Shown: positions 7,929 to 18,169, counted from the first letter of the stretch. The stretch: DNA of 64,000 nucleotides from Sphingomonas sp. IW22 (GCF_041321155.1 NZ_JBGGWB010000001.1:620001-684000); one strand, 5' to 3'. Made by a program: numbers and translations. The notes: generated by a model not told the origin, from the letters alone.

Positions 7929-10900
7929 TCAATAATCGCGCGAGATGCGCACGTTCACGCTTTGCCGCCCGATGGTCGAAATAGTCGACAGGACCGACAG
8001 CCAGCGCGTGAACTGAAACTCCGCCCGCGTGGCGGAATAGCCAGCGCCGTCGCTGATGATCTCGACATAAGCGCGCCGGGTAATGAACTTGCCCGCCGCG
8101 ATGGCCGTCTGCTGCCCGGTCTGCGGATCGGCGGACAGGATGCGAAGCCGGTCCAGCCCGGCGGCGCGGCGCAGCGCATTGATGGGGTTCAGCCCGTCGC
8201 CCCCCTCCTGCAACGCCGCTACCGCGCCCGCCAGTTGCAATGCCTCAGGCGCGGACAGGCTGGTGATCGACGTGCCGAACAGCAGCCGCGACAGCAATTC
8301 ATCCTCTGGCAGCGCGGGCACGCTGGAAAAGCCGATTTCGGGCTTCAGCGCCGTGCCGGTCACGCGGATCGTGGCATTCAGCCCCTGCGTGTCGGCATTC
8401 GCCTGAATATCGAGCGCGGGATTGGCCGGAACCGACCCGTCGAAGCGGATGACCCCACGCTCCAAGTCGAAATCGCGTCCGGCGAATTCGTAATCGCCGC
8501 GGACCAGATCGGCCCGCCCCAAAATGCGTGGGTTGGTCGGCTCCCCATCGATGCGAAGATTGGCCGACCATTCGCTGTCCAGCCCCAGGCCGGTGACCAA
8601 CATGCCCCCCGGCGCCCGCGCGCGCAGGTCGAGTTGCCACGGGGTAGCGACAGTCGCTTCCTCTTCCCCCTCCGGCAGGTTGATTTCGGTGATGTTCAGG
8701 CGCGGGATCGCGGCCGCCGCCGTCGCGCGGCCCAGCCGATAGCGGCTGGCGTCCAGCGTGACCTCACCCGCAATGGTGCCGCCCGCGCCGTCGCTGCGGA
8801 TCGTCACCGGGCCGCTGACGGTCGCGCCGATATCGTCGCGGTTGATGACCAGCGCCCTGCGCGCCTCAAGCCGCAGATCCATGCCGAAACCGCGCGCGGC
8901 GGCCAGGTCGAAACTCCCAGCACCCGAAACGCTGCCCTGTCGCCCGTCGCTACCTTCGAACCGGTCGATCACCAGCCGCGATCCGTTGAAGCGACCGCTG
9001 GCCTTTATGCCGCTCAGCACGGTGCCCATCACCGCGCTTTCGATCCGGGCATTGTCGCTGCGGACCTGTCCCTGAATACGGGGGTCGGCGAGTCGCCCGG
9101 TCACGTCGGCGCCGATGCTGACGGGGCCGGACAGGTCGAACAGCTCGATCCCCGTCAGCCGCCACAGCGTATCGGCGGGACCGACATAGCGAAGCTGGGC
9201 GAACAGCGGCGCGTTGGTCAGCCGTTCGACCAGCGACCCGCCCGACAGCGGCGCCATACGCGCCTGTGCCCGGCCGACGGTGCGCCCGCCGGACGCCATG
9301 ACGGCGCGAAAGCCCGCCTGATCGGCGCGCAACACGCCCTTCAGCCCGACATCGATCGGCGTGCCCGAGCGCACAAGCCCGGCACGCGTCAGCCCGCGAA
9401 TGGTCAGGTCGGCCTGCCCCGTGGGCGCAGCGCCAGCGCGCGCGGCATAGCTGAAGCGTCCCGACGCCGACCCGCCCAGTCCCATGCCGGGATAGCCGAT
9501 GTCCAGCACGCCCAGCGGCATGCGCGTCAGGCAGGCCTCGACCCCGATTTCATCATTGCCGAACCGGCCCGCAACCTGTGCCTCCCCGCCGGAAAAGGTC
9601 AGGCGGGTGGACGCAAGCTGCCATGTCCCGTCGCTCAACGTCAGCGTAGCGGGCGTTGCCAGCTTGAGCGGGCGCCCGTCGACCTGTCCGCCGCCGCGGA
9701 TCGTATAGCGGTCGGGCGCGATGGCGGCATCGAAATCCAGCGCAAAGCGACGCCCGCGCGCCCCCGCCAGCGACACGCGCGCCGTCCCGCTTCCCCCCGT
9801 CAGCGATGCGGACCCGTCAAGCCGCGCAAGGCTGAGCGTCCCGCGCGACAGGCCGCGCGCCTGCGCCTGCACCGACAATGTGGTCCCATCGGGGTCCAGC
9901 AGCGTCGAGAAGCGAAGCCGCCCGCTGCGTATCCGCATACCCGCAATCATTGCGGCGCGGGCGGTCAGGTCGCCGTCGATCCGCTGGATATCCTCAACGG
10001 GGGCAAAGCGGATCGCGCCGCCCAGCCCGCCGCCCGCCACGTCGATCTGCCCCGAAAAGCCGCCGGTCACGATATCCAGCGCGCCCTGCCCGCGCGTGCC
10101 CGCCACGTCCAGCCGGTCGACGACCACCCGGGCCGTGCCCCCGCGCGGCAACAGGATGGTGCCCGCGCCCGTGAACGGCCCAATGCGCGAGCCGCCCGCT
10201 GCGGTATAGCGATACCCCTCTGCCACCGGGTCCAGAGCGGCCTGCACGTCGGACAGACCCAAGGTGGCATTCGGCGCGGCCAGCCGCAGGCGCAGGGCAG
10301 GCCGCTCGATCCGCCCGTCCAGGTTCAGCACCACCGGCCCATATTGGCGCGACACGCCCTGTCCGGCGAACACGAAGCTGCCGTCGATCCGGCGATAGCC
10401 ATCGCCGGTCAGCGTCAGCCCCGGCGAGACCAGCCGCAGGCCACGGAAATGCAGGATGCGGTCGGGGCCGCGTTCAAGCCGGGTGACGATGCGCGGCAAT
10501 CCTTGCGTCAGCGACCGGAAGAAGGCGTTTTCCAGCGTCAGCATTCGCGCGCTGCCGGTGCCGACGATTCGCGTGCCGCGCCCGCCCGCGCCCGGCACGA
10601 CCGACAGCTTCGTATCCACCTCGACCACGCCCAGCCCCGCAATGCGGTAGCGCCGCAGTCCGCCAGCCAGCCCGACTTCGTAGCGCCCGGTCTTCAGGTC
10701 GACCAACAGCATGACGCGTCCGTTGAGCTGGTCGGACCTCAGCTGAAGCGCGTCGGCGGTGATGTTCGCGCTCGTCACCTTCAGCGGCCCGGAAACCGAC
10801 AGGTTGCGCAGGATGCCACCCGCCACATCACCCACCCCCGTCACGCGCGCGGCGGTCAGCGCCAGCGGCACGGTCACCGGCGCAGCCGACAGGCGACCGC

Positions 10901-12074
10901 GTCCCATTGCGCGCACGCGTTCGAATCCGGTCTGGTCGAACGCCACACGGTCGGCGGTCAGCCGATAGTCGAAACTCGCGCGATCGAACGCCCCATCCAG
11001 TGTTACCCGCGCGGCGATGTTGCGACCGCTCATGTTCGGAAACAGCGCCGCCGGCCGTAGCAGGCGAATGTCGGTCACGAAATTGCGCCAGCCGTTGGTG
11101 GCAAGGTCGATGCCGCCCTCACTGTCCATCGCCAGCGATGCCGTGCGCGCGCTCAGCCGCCCCGACAACCGCCGGTCGGCCAGGGTCGCATCAGCGCTCA
11201 GGCGAATGGTCGGCAGCGACAGCCGCTGAAGTCGCCCGCGCAACAGGGGCGCGGGGGTGACCTGGCCGTCAAGGCGATAGCGCCCCGCATCGACGCCCAG
11301 CCGGAGCGCGACCAGCTCCGCCGTGCCCAGCGTCGCAACGGCGCGCCCGCGCCAACGCGACCAGCGCCCGTCGCCCGCCACATCGAATCGCACCGGCGAC
11401 TGCGTGCCGATGGCGCGCGACAGCAGCCCACCGGCACGCCCGCGCCCGCGAGCGGCAAGTTCGAAACGGTCGCGGTCGGGTGCTGCGTCCAGCGTCAGCC
11501 GGACGAAATCGCTGCCCGCCACCAGCGCCGCTGCCTCGATCATGGCGCGGCGGTCATGCACGTCACCGCCCGCGATCAGCCGCGCGCTACGCTCCTGCCC
11601 CGCGACGGCGGGCGCGAGTTCGAGGCGCTCGATCGCCAATCGCCCGACATGAATGTCGAAGCCCGGCAGGATCGGCCCCTTTCGCCCGGTCGGCGTCGGC
11701 TGTGGCAGCTTGAACAGGCGCGCGCGCGGCACGATCAGACTGCGGATATCCAGCCGGTTGCGCGCCCATTCGAGCGGCCGCCAGTCAAGCTCGGCATGTG
11801 GCGCGGCGAAGACCAGCCCGCGCGGGTCGCTGATCCGAATGTCGATCAGCGTCGCCCGGCCATAGATCGACCCCTCGATCCGGCCGATCCGGTATCGCAT
11901 ACCATTGCCCGGCGCCAATGCGGCGATGCGGTCGGTGATGAAGCGGTGCCCAAGCTGCGTATCGGCGACGAACAGCGCCGCGCCCATCAGAGCCGCCAAG
12001 GCCACGACGATGATCGCCACGACGCGGGGCCAGCGCGCGCGGCGCACGGGGACAGGGCTTTCGGCCTCGCTCAA
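7929..12074 (-). CDS. tamB: TamB-type translocation and assembly module protein (inner-membrane, AsmA-like)
   Basis: The protein has 1381 residues with one N-terminal membrane anchor (VVAIIVVALAALMGAALFVA, about 20-39) followed by a very long beta-rich periplasmic region and the C-terminal TamB domain (formerly DUF490), with the typical closing region KPEIGFSSVPALPEDELLSRLLFG. TamB proteins bridge the periplasm and work with TamA in outer-membrane protein insertion and, in many Proteobacteria, phospholipid transport. Its ATG overlaps the tamA stop in ATGA (12071-12074), indicating translational coupling. A 1091-codon frame on the opposite strand is a codon-bias shadow. Confidence 0.93.
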   Translation of the reverse strand: MSEAESPVPVRRARWPRVVAIIVVALAALMGAALFVADTQLGHRFITDRIAALAPGNGMRYRIGRIEGSIYGRATLIDIRISDPRGLVFAAPHAELDWRPLEWARNRLDIRSLIVPRARLFKLPQPTPTGRKGPILPGFDIHVGRLAIERLELAPAVAGQERSARLIAGGDVHDRRAMIEAAALVAGSDFVRLTLDAAPDRDRFELAARGRGRAGGLLSRAIGTQSPVRFDVAGDGRWSRWRGRAVATLGTAELVALRLGVDAGRYRLDGQVTPAPLLRGRLQRLSLPTIRLSADATLADRRLSGRLSARTASLAMDSEGGIDLATNGWRNFVTDIRLLRPAALFPNMSGRNIAARVTLDGAFDRASFDYRLTADRVAFDQTGFERVRAMGRGRLSAAPVTVPLALTAARVTGVGDVAGGILRNLSVSGPLKVTSANITADALQLRSDQLNGRVMLLVDLKTGRYEVGLAGGLRRYRIAGLGVVEVDTKLSVVPGAGGRGTRIVGTGSARMLTLENAFFRSLTQGLPRIVTRLERGPDRILHFRGLRLVSPGLTLTGDGYRRIDGSFVFAGQGVSRQYGPVVLNLDGRIERPALRLRLAAPNATLGLSDVQAALDPVAEGYRYTAAGGSRIGPFTGAGTILLPRGGTARVVVDRLDVAGTRGQGALDIVTGGFSGQIDVAGGGLGGAIRFAPVEDIQRIDGDLTARAAMIAGMRIRSGRLRFSTLLDPDGTTLSVQAQARGLSRGTLSLARLDGSASLTGGSGTARVSLAGARGRRFALDFDAAIAPDRYTIRGGGQVDGRPLKLATPATLTLSDGTWQLASTRLTFSGGEAQVAGRFGNDEIGVEACLTRMPLGVLDIGYPGMGLGGSASGRFSYAARAGAAPTGQADLTIRGLTRAGLVRSGTPIDVGLKGVLRADQAGFRAVMASGGRTVGRAQARMAPLSGGSLVERLTNAPLFAQLRYVGPADTLWRLTGIELFDLSGPVSIGADVTGRLADPRIQGQVRSDNARIESAVMGTVLSGIKASGRFNGSRLVIDRFEGSDGRQGSVSGAGSFDLAAARGFGMDLRLEARRALVINRDDIGATVSGPVTIRSDGAGGTIAGEVTLDASRYRLGRATAAAAIPRLNITEINLPEGEEEATVATPWQLDLRARAPGGMLVTGLGLDSEWSANLRIDGEPTNPRILGRADLVRGDYEFAGRDFDLERGVIRFDGSVPANPALDIQANADTQGLNATIRVTGTALKPEIGFSSVPALPEDELLSRLLFGTSITSLSAPEALQLAGAVAALQEGGDGLNPINALRRAAGLDRLRILSADPQTGQQTAIAAGKFITRRAYVEIISDGAGYSATRAEFQFTRWLSVLSTISTIGRQSVNVRISRDY

Positions 12075-14029
12075 AAGGCCTGACCCAGGCTGACATAGAC
12101 GGCGATGTGCGAATCCCCCGGCTGGGGATTGAGCGGCGTGCCGACGTCGACACGGATCGGGCCGAAATTGGAATAATAACGCACGCCCACGCCGGCCCCG
12201 TAGCGAAAGCCCGAAAATTTCGGCAGCGGAGAGGTATAGATGTTGCCCGCGTCGATGAACGGCACGACGCCGAAATTGCCGAACGCCCGGACGCGCGCCT
12301 CAAGCGAAAATTCTGTCAGGCTTCGGCCGCCGATCGGATCGTTGTTCAGATCGCGCGGCCCGATCGACTGAAAGCCATAGCCCCGCACCGAGGCGCCTCC
12401 CCCGGCATAGAAACGCCGCGACGGTGCAATCGCGTCGCGCGGCGCGCCCAGGATCGTGCCCAGCCGCGTGCGCGCGGCCAGCACAACCCGATCCCCGAAC
12501 GGGCGATAGATGCTGGCGTCGATCTGGGTCCGGGCATAGCCGAAGGCCGCACCCGACAGCGAAACTTCCGGCGACAGCCGCCCGCCCAGCCGAAAGCCGG
12601 TCGTGGGGTTGAGCAGGTCGTCGGTCCCGTCATAGGTCAGGCTGGTGGGTAGCGCGCCGATGAAATAGACGCGCTCACGCGGCTCACCGGTGGACAGGAT
12701 CACATCCTCCTCCCGCGACGCCGCCAGTTCGGCGCCGACCGACCAGACCCAGGATTTCTGAAAGAAGATATTGGTCTGCCGCTCCAGCGTGCCGGACAGC
12801 AGGAAGGTATCGGCCTGATAGGCGTCGCGTTCCAGATGCGCCGCCGTCGCCTGCAACGTCAGCACCCGGTCGCGCTGATGGAAATTGTTGCGTCGGAACG
12901 TAACGCCCGCCAACTGCTCACGCGTGCCCGCGACCCCGCGCAACGTCACTGCGCCTTCGGGTGGGAACAGGTTGCGATGCGTCCAGTTCGCCTCGACCCG
13001 CGCGCCTTCGCCCGTGCCATAGCCGATTTCGCCCGCGATCGTGCGTGGCGGCGCGGGGAACATGCGGACGTCCAGATCGACGGTGCCGGGCGCTTGGCCC
13101 TCCACCGGCTCGATCCGCACGGCAGAAACCAGCCCCGTCTGGACGATCGCGCGGCGCAGGTCGTCGACCGAGCCCTGGTCGAACGGCTCGCCGGGTTCGA
13201 AACGGGCGATGTCCTGCACATGGTCACCGTCGAACACGCGATTGTCGCGTGTGGTGATGCGCCCGAATCTCAACGCCTCACCCGGCGTGACCGCCACCGC
13301 CAGTGTCGCGGTGCGGGTGGCGTGGTCGACGACGATGCGCGGCTCCCCCACTTCGGCAAAGGGAAAGCCCGCCCGCCCGATACGCTCCCGCAGGTTCGTC
13401 TCGGCAGCGGCGATGGTGTCGGCGTTGACCGGATCGGTAGGCTCGACGGCAAAGGCGCGGCGCAGCTCCTCGGCCTTTGCACCCGCAGCCTCCACCCCTT
13501 CCAGCGTCACGCCGGCAAAGCGATAGACCTCCCCCGGACGGGCGGTCAGAAACACGGTGACCTCGCCCGCCCCCGCCTCGACCCGCGTGTCGACCTCTGC
13601 CGCGTAATAGCCCTCGGCCCGCAACAGTTCGTTCAGCAGGCTCGAATCCTCCCGCGCGCGGCGGTTCAGCTGCGCGGCATTCGAGCTTTCATTCTCGTGC
13701 AGACGCAGCGTCGATGCTTCATTGAACCGCTGTCGCATCAGGTCGGTCCAGATGCCGTCCATCCCCTCGACCCGGTAACGATAGCGGGTTTCGGCGGCGA
13801 TCTGCTGCGCGGTATCGATGACGGCGACCGGATCGGTCGGCTGGGTCGACAGGTCGGGCCAGTCGATGCCGAGTTCGGGCATCGGCGCCAGCGGCGCAGC
13901 GGGATCGAGCGGAACGTCGTCGACCTGCGACGGCTGTGGCGCGGCCTGCCCCCAGGCGGCGGCAGGCGACAGCGCGATCAGGCCGGCGGCGGCGGCGGAC
14001 CAGCGACCCCGGCGGAGTGGCGACGACAT
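12071..14029 (-). CDS. tamA: TamA-type Omp85 outer-membrane assembly factor
   Basis: The protein has 652 residues, with a signal peptide ending near SPAAAWGQ (residue 28), three POTRA-like repeats (about 90-330) and a 16-strand Omp85 barrel. The Omp85 signature is visible as GGASVRGYGFQ around residue 545, and the chain ends in phenylalanine, the usual BAM recognition signal. AGGGGC precedes the start. With tamB immediately downstream and overlapping by 4 nt, it forms the standard TAM pair. A GPH-type transporter gene ends 67 bp upstream on the same strand. Confidence 0.95.
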   Translation of the reverse strand: MSSPLRRGRWSAAAAGLIALSPAAAWGQAAPQPSQVDDVPLDPAAPLAPMPELGIDWPDLSTQPTDPVAVIDTAQQIAAETRYRYRVEGMDGIWTDLMRQRFNEASTLRLHENESSNAAQLNRRAREDSSLLNELLRAEGYYAAEVDTRVEAGAGEVTVFLTARPGEVYRFAGVTLEGVEAAGAKAEELRRAFAVEPTDPVNADTIAAAETNLRERIGRAGFPFAEVGEPRIVVDHATRTATLAVAVTPGEALRFGRITTRDNRVFDGDHVQDIARFEPGEPFDQGSVDDLRRAIVQTGLVSAVRIEPVEGQAPGTVDLDVRMFPAPPRTIAGEIGYGTGEGARVEANWTHRNLFPPEGAVTLRGVAGTREQLAGVTFRRNNFHQRDRVLTLQATAAHLERDAYQADTFLLSGTLERQTNIFFQKSWVWSVGAELAASREEDVILSTGEPRERVYFIGALPTSLTYDGTDDLLNPTTGFRLGGRLSPEVSLSGAAFGYARTQIDASIYRPFGDRVVLAARTRLGTILGAPRDAIAPSRRFYAGGGASVRGYGFQSIGPRDLNNDPIGGRSLTEFSLEARVRAFGNFGVVPFIDAGNIYTSPLPKFSGFRYGAGVGVRYYSNFGPIRVDVGTPLNPQPGDSHIAVYVSLGQAF

Positions 14030-14096
14030 GCCCCTGCCCTATTGCCTCGCTGCGCCGGCGGCAATGGGCGAGCGCGACACCGCCCGCCCCTCCGCC

Positions 14097-15557
14097 TCAA
14101 TCCGTCGCCGCCAGCCGTGCCACCCGCGCGCGATGTTCGTCGGCGCCAAAGGGGAAATGCAGGAACAGCCACGCCGCCGACATGGACAGCACCAGATAGG
14201 TGCCCGCGAACAGGATGGTCAGCCAGTCCAGCGTCGCGCCATCGACCTGACCGGGCCTGGCACCTTCGGGAAAGCCCGCCGCCGCCAGAATAAGGCCCGA
14301 CACGAAAATGCCGATGCCGCTGGTGCATTTCTGGACGAAAAAGGCTCCGGCAAAGAACACCCCCTCGCTGCGGCGACCTGTGCGCACTTCGCTATGTTCG
14401 ACCACATCGGCCATCATCGACGCGCCGAGGATCGCGGTGCCAACGCTGACGGCGGAATTGAGCGTGTAGATGGCGAACAGGACCGGTACCATCGCGGGAT
14501 CGTCGGGCGTCGGGAACAACCCCGCCAGCCGCAGTGCAAAGGGCGTTGCCTGAAGCAGACCCGCCGCTGCGATCATCGACGCGGCCGCACGTGGCTTGCC
14601 GACACGGCGTGCAATGGCGGGCGCGCCGACGAACGCGATCACCACGCCTGCGAAAAGCACCGCAGCCAGCCACGCAAAGGTCGCCGTTTCGAAGCGCCAG
14701 ACAAAGCTGTAGAGGTAATTGGACAGCGCAAAGCTGATCCCCTGATTGGTATAGGCGAACAGCCCCGCCGCCATCAGGATCAGGAACGGGCGATTACGGA
14801 CCGCCCCGGCCAGCTCGCGAAAGGCAACGCCAACGCCGCCGCGTTCGATATGGGGTTGAGGCAGGCGCGCGATTTCGCGGTGGGTGCCGATGGCCGACAC
14901 GAGAATCGCGACCAGCATCGCGCCCGCGCCTGCAATCGCAAAGCTCTGATACCCCGCACGGTTCAGAAGGCCGTTCGACTGGCCCGGCTCCGGCACCAGA
15001 AACAACTGATACGCTGCCAGCAACATCAGCAATCCGCCCGCCCACCCAAAGATATAGCGATAGGCGGTGATCCGCGTGCGCTCGTCATAATCGGCAGTCA
15101 GTTCGGGGGTCAGCGCCTGGCTTGGCACTTCATAGGCGGAAACGGCAGTCCGGACGACCACCGCCGCCCCGAACAGCCACGCCAGCGTCCAGCCCGACGA
15201 CAGCGCGGGCGGGTTCCACAGCGCGACCCAGCCCAGCGCGATCGGCAGCGCGGCTGCATACATCCACGGATGCCGCCGCCCCCATCGCCCGCGCGTGCGG
15301 TCCGACGCGACGCCGATCATCGGATCGATCACTGCGTCCAGTAACAGCGCGCACATGACGATGAAGCCGACCTGCGCCGAAGGCAGCCCGATCACCTGAT
15401 TGTAGAAGAGCAACAGGAACGTGCCGAACCCATTGTCCTTCACACCATAAGCGACCGCGCCAAAACCATAGGCCAGCGTCGTCGCGGTGGCGACGCGGCG
15501 GACGGGCGGCAGCGGGGCGACATCGGCCTTTCGCGGCTCCGGTATCGAGTGGTTCAC
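14097..15557 (-). CDS. MFS transporter of the GPH (glycoside-cation symporter, MelB-like) type
   Basis: The protein has 486 residues with about 12 hydrophobic segments, starting at a GTG (GTG-AAC-CAC) at 15557; no in-frame ATG fits near the N-terminus. The loop 2-3 signature DPMIGVASDRTRGRWGRRHP is diagnostic of the GPH/MelB group, which takes up glycosides or related solutes with Na+ or H+. The solute cannot be inferred. It is divergent from an acyl-CoA dehydrogenase gene across 165 bp and leads into tamA-tamB. Confidence 0.88.
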   Translation of the reverse strand: MNHSIPEPRKADVAPLPPVRRVATATTLAYGFGAVAYGVKDNGFGTFLLLFYNQVIGLPSAQVGFIVMCALLLDAVIDPMIGVASDRTRGRWGRRHPWMYAAALPIALGWVALWNPPALSSGWTLAWLFGAAVVVRTAVSAYEVPSQALTPELTADYDERTRITAYRYIFGWAGGLLMLLAAYQLFLVPEPGQSNGLLNRAGYQSFAIAGAGAMLVAILVSAIGTHREIARLPQPHIERGGVGVAFRELAGAVRNRPFLILMAAGLFAYTNQGISFALSNYLYSFVWRFETATFAWLAAVLFAGVVIAFVGAPAIARRVGKPRAAASMIAAAGLLQATPFALRLAGLFPTPDDPAMVPVLFAIYTLNSAVSVGTAILGASMMADVVEHSEVRTGRRSEGVFFAGAFFVQKCTSGIGIFVSGLILAAAGFPEGARPGQVDGATLDWLTILFAGTYLVLSMSAAWLFLHFPFGADEHRARVARLAATD

Positions 15558-15722
15558 CGGGTCCCGATCCCGACAGCAACGTCCACGAAAATCATTTGGA
15601 AGATCGGGTATGGATTCGCGCTTGCCATGCAGCCCCCGTTTCGCCTAGCCCTTGTGCCACAACGCCGGCGACGCTGCGTGGTTTCGACGCGGCGAACGAC
15701 CGGCCAGGGGAGAGGATGCCGC

Positions 15723-16868
15723 ATGGCGCTGGATGCCGAAACATTCGATGCGCTGATCGAGGGGGTTCGCCGGTTCGTCACCGACCGGCTGCGCCCGCTG
15801 GAGGCCGAGGTCGAGGCTGACGACGCCGTACCCGCGCCCGTGGTCGCCGAGATGCGTGAGATGGGCCTGTTCGGCCTGTCGATCGCGCCCGAATATGGCG
15901 GGCTGGGCCTCAACATGGTCGAGGAATGCCGCGTGGCGATGGAAACGGGGCACACCACCCCGGCCTTTCGTTCGGCATTCGGGACCAATGTTGGGATCGG
16001 CAGCCAAGGCCTGGTCATGGCTGGTACGCCCGAACAAAAGGCTGAGTGGCTGCCGCGCATCGCCAGTGGCGAAATCATCACCAGCTTTGCCCTGACCGAA
16101 CCCGATGTCGGCTCCGATTCCGGCAGCGTGAAGACACGCGCGGTGCGCGACGGCGACATCTATCGCCTGTCGGGGACCAAGCGTTACATCACCAACGCCG
16201 ACAAGGCTGACCTGTTCACGGTCATGGCCCGCACCGGTGAAGAGGCCGGGGGGCGCGGTGTCACCGCCTTTCTGGTTCCACGCGACCTGCCCGGCGTGTC
16301 GGTGGGCGAACCTGAAAAGAAGATGGGACAGCGCGGCGCGCGGGTGTGCGACGTGCATTTCGACGACGTCCCCGTCCCCGCCGCGAACCGGCTGGGCAAT
16401 GAGGGCGATGGCTTTCGCATCGCCATGCGCGTGCTGGACCGCGGGCGGCTGCACATTGCCGCCGTCTGCGTCGGCGTCGCGGAGCGGCTGATCGCGGACA
16501 CCGTCGCCTATGCCGCCGAACGCCGCCAGTTCGGGAAGCCCATTGCCGAGCATCAGCTGATCCAGGCGATGATCGCCGATTCCAAGACAGAGGCACTGGC
16601 CGCCCGTGCGCTGGTCCTCGAAACCGCAGCGGCCAAGGATGCCGGCGGCGACGTGGTGCTGGAAAGCGCGGCGGCCAAGCTGTTCGCCAGCGAAATGGTT
16701 GGCCGCGTTGCCGACCGCGCGGTGCAGGTGCATGGCGGCGCGGGCTATATCGCCGATTACGGCATCGAGCGGCTGTACCGCGATGTCCGGCTGTTCCGCA
16801 TTTACGAGGGCACCAGCCAGATCCAGCAGATCATTATCGCGCGCGAAACGATGAAGCGGGGCGGGTAA
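15723..16868 (+). CDS. Acyl-CoA dehydrogenase
   Basis: The protein has 381 residues from the ATG at 15723 (MALDAETFDAL), preceded by GGAGAGG. The flavoenzyme introduces the alpha-beta double bond in acyl-CoA. Seen are the first family signature around FALTEPDVGSDSGS, a second around QFGKPIAEHQLIQ, and the C-terminal RIYEGTSQIQQIIIARE, whose glutamate is the catalytic base in short/medium-chain enzymes. It is followed at 28 bp and 18 bp by a VOC protein and an SDR on the same strand, suggesting a small catabolic unit. Substrate chain length is not predictable. Confidence 0.93.
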   Translation: MALDAETFDALIEGVRRFVTDRLRPLEAEVEADDAVPAPVVAEMREMGLFGLSIAPEYGGLGLNMVEECRVAMETGHTTPAFRSAFGTNVGIGSQGLVMAGTPEQKAEWLPRIASGEIITSFALTEPDVGSDSGSVKTRAVRDGDIYRLSGTKRYITNADKADLFTVMARTGEEAGGRGVTAFLVPRDLPGVSVGEPEKKMGQRGARVCDVHFDDVPVPAANRLGNEGDGFRIAMRVLDRGRLHIAAVCVGVAERLIADTVAYAAERRQFGKPIAEHQLIQAMIADSKTEALAARALVLETAAAKDAGGDVVLESAAAKLFASEMVGRVADRAVQVHGGAGYIADYGIERLYRDVRLFRIYEGTSQIQQIIIARETMKRGG

Positions 16869-16895
16869 GGTCAGGGACTGCGAAAGGAACGACCG

Positions 16896-17363
16896 ATGCA
16901 AACCGTCCTCCGCGCCGCCGCGCTGCTGAGCCTGCTGACCCCCGTGGCCGGGCATGCGCAATCCCCCCCGTCGCGGGCCGCGCGCGGCGACCATGTCGCG
17001 CTGGCGGTCTCTGACCTGCAGGCCAGCGCCGAATTTTACAGGCGGGTCTTCGGGTTCGCCGAGTTGAAGGCGCCAGTGGTCAACCGCCGCTGGCTCGACC
17101 TGGGCGGCGGGTTCGCGCTGCACCTCATTCCCGGCCGCACCGCGCCCGTCGGGATCGATCGTGGCAATCACCTGGCGGTCGCGGTCGGCGATTTTGACGG
17201 CTTCGTCGCCAATTTGGCGGCGATGGGCGTTCCGTTCACCGACTTTGAAGACCGCCCATCGACGGTGCAGCGCCTGCGCACCGACGGGGTGCGTCAGGTC
17301 TATATCCGCGATCCCGACGGCCATCGGATTGAGGTCAACGACGCCGCCGCTCAGCGGGGCTGA
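16896..17363 (+). CDS. Exported VOC (glyoxalase/dioxygenase-fold) protein
   Basis: The protein has 155 residues with GAAAGGA at the start and a signal peptide ending GHAQ (residues 1-22), which is unusual for this mostly cytoplasmic family. The remainder is two VOC modules: DHVALAVSDLQASAEFYRRVFGF and later NHLAVAVGDFDGFVANLAAMG, with the C-terminal YIRDPDGHRIEVND carrying the metal-ligand glutamate. It may be a glyoxalase- or fosfomycin-resistance-like enzyme in the periplasm, or a binding protein; the function is not determined. Confidence 0.85.
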   Translation: MQTVLRAAALLSLLTPVAGHAQSPPSRAARGDHVALAVSDLQASAEFYRRVFGFAELKAPVVNRRWLDLGGGFALHLIPGRTAPVGIDRGNHLAVAVGDFDGFVANLAAMGVPFTDFEDRPSTVQRLRTDGVRQVYIRDPDGHRIEVNDAAAQRG

Positions 17364-17380
17364 GGCAAAAGGAGTACCCT

Positions 17381-18169
17381 ATGGACACCAACAGCCTGTT
17401 CCGTCTGGATGGTCGCGTCGCGCTCGTCACCGGGGGATCGCGGGGCATCGGACGGATGATCGCGCAAGGGTTCGTCGGCATGGGCGCGCGCGTCTATATC
17501 AGTTCGCGAAAGGCCGATGCCTGCCACGCCACCGCAGAGGCGCTGGGCGACAGTGCCATCCCCCTGCCCGCCGATGTTTCGACGGTTGAGGGGTGCCGCG
17601 CGCTTGCCGCCTCGATCGCACAGCGCGAAGAGGCACTGGACATCCTGGTCAACAATGCGGGCGCGGCCTGGGGCGAGCCGTTCGAGATCTTTCCGGAAAC
17701 TGGCTGGGACAAGGTCATGGACCTGAACGTCAAATCTCCCTTCTTCCTGACCCAGTCGCTGCACGCGCTGCTAAAGGCCAGCGGCCGTGCGGACCGCCCG
17801 GCAAAGGTAATCAACATCACCTCGATCGACGGTCAGCGGCTGAACGGGTGGGATACATATAGCTATCATGCGTCGAAATCGGCGCTGATCTATTTGACCA
17901 AGCGCATGGCCGCGCGGCTGATCCGCGATCATATCAACGTCACTTCGATCGCGCCCGGCGCCTTTGCCAGCGACATGAACAAGGCCGCGCGCGACCATGG
18001 CGACGACGTGGCAAAGGCGATCCCCGCGGGCCGGATCGGCGTGTATGAGGATATGGCGGCGGCCGCCATCTACCTCGCCGCCCGCGCAGGCGATTATGTG
18101 GTGGGCGACACGATCACCGTCGACGGTGGGTTGGTGAACGCTTCGCTGGGCCGCAGCATCGACGCTTGA
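17381..18169 (+). CDS. Short-chain dehydrogenase/reductase
   Basis: The protein has 262 residues with a good AAGGAG site. Classical SDR landmarks are TGGSRGIG (17-24), NNAG (91-94), catalytic Ser148, and Tyr162-xxx-Lys166 in SYHASKSA, with the usual GDTITVDGG near the C-terminus. The family reduces or oxidises keto or hydroxy groups with NAD(P)H. The overall pattern resembles gluconate 5-dehydrogenase and 3-oxoacyl-ACP reductases, so the substrate is open. Its last 76 bp overlap, antisense, the 3' end of the glycosyltransferase gene. Confidence 0.93.
   Translation: MDTNSLFRLDGRVALVTGGSRGIGRMIAQGFVGMGARVYISSRKADACHATAEALGDSAIPLPADVSTVEGCRALAASIAQREEALDILVNNAGAAWGEPFEIFPETGWDKVMDLNVKSPFFLTQSLHALLKASGRADRPAKVINITSIDGQRLNGWDTYSYHASKSALIYLTKRMAARLIRDHINVTSIAPGAFASDMNKAARDHGDDVAKAIPAGRIGVYEDMAAAAIYLAARAGDYVVGDTITVDGGLVNASLGRSIDA

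Noticed and set aside
7785..11060. 1091-codon open frame on the plus strand
   Set aside because: It is antisense to the whole of tamB, has low-complexity Arg/Gln/Ala/His composition and no domain; GC-rich codon bias on the opposite strand creates such frames.
15645..17324. 559-codon minus-strand frame across the acyl-CoA dehydrogenase and VOC genes
   Set aside because: It is antisense to two genes with clear family motifs and crosses the gap between them.
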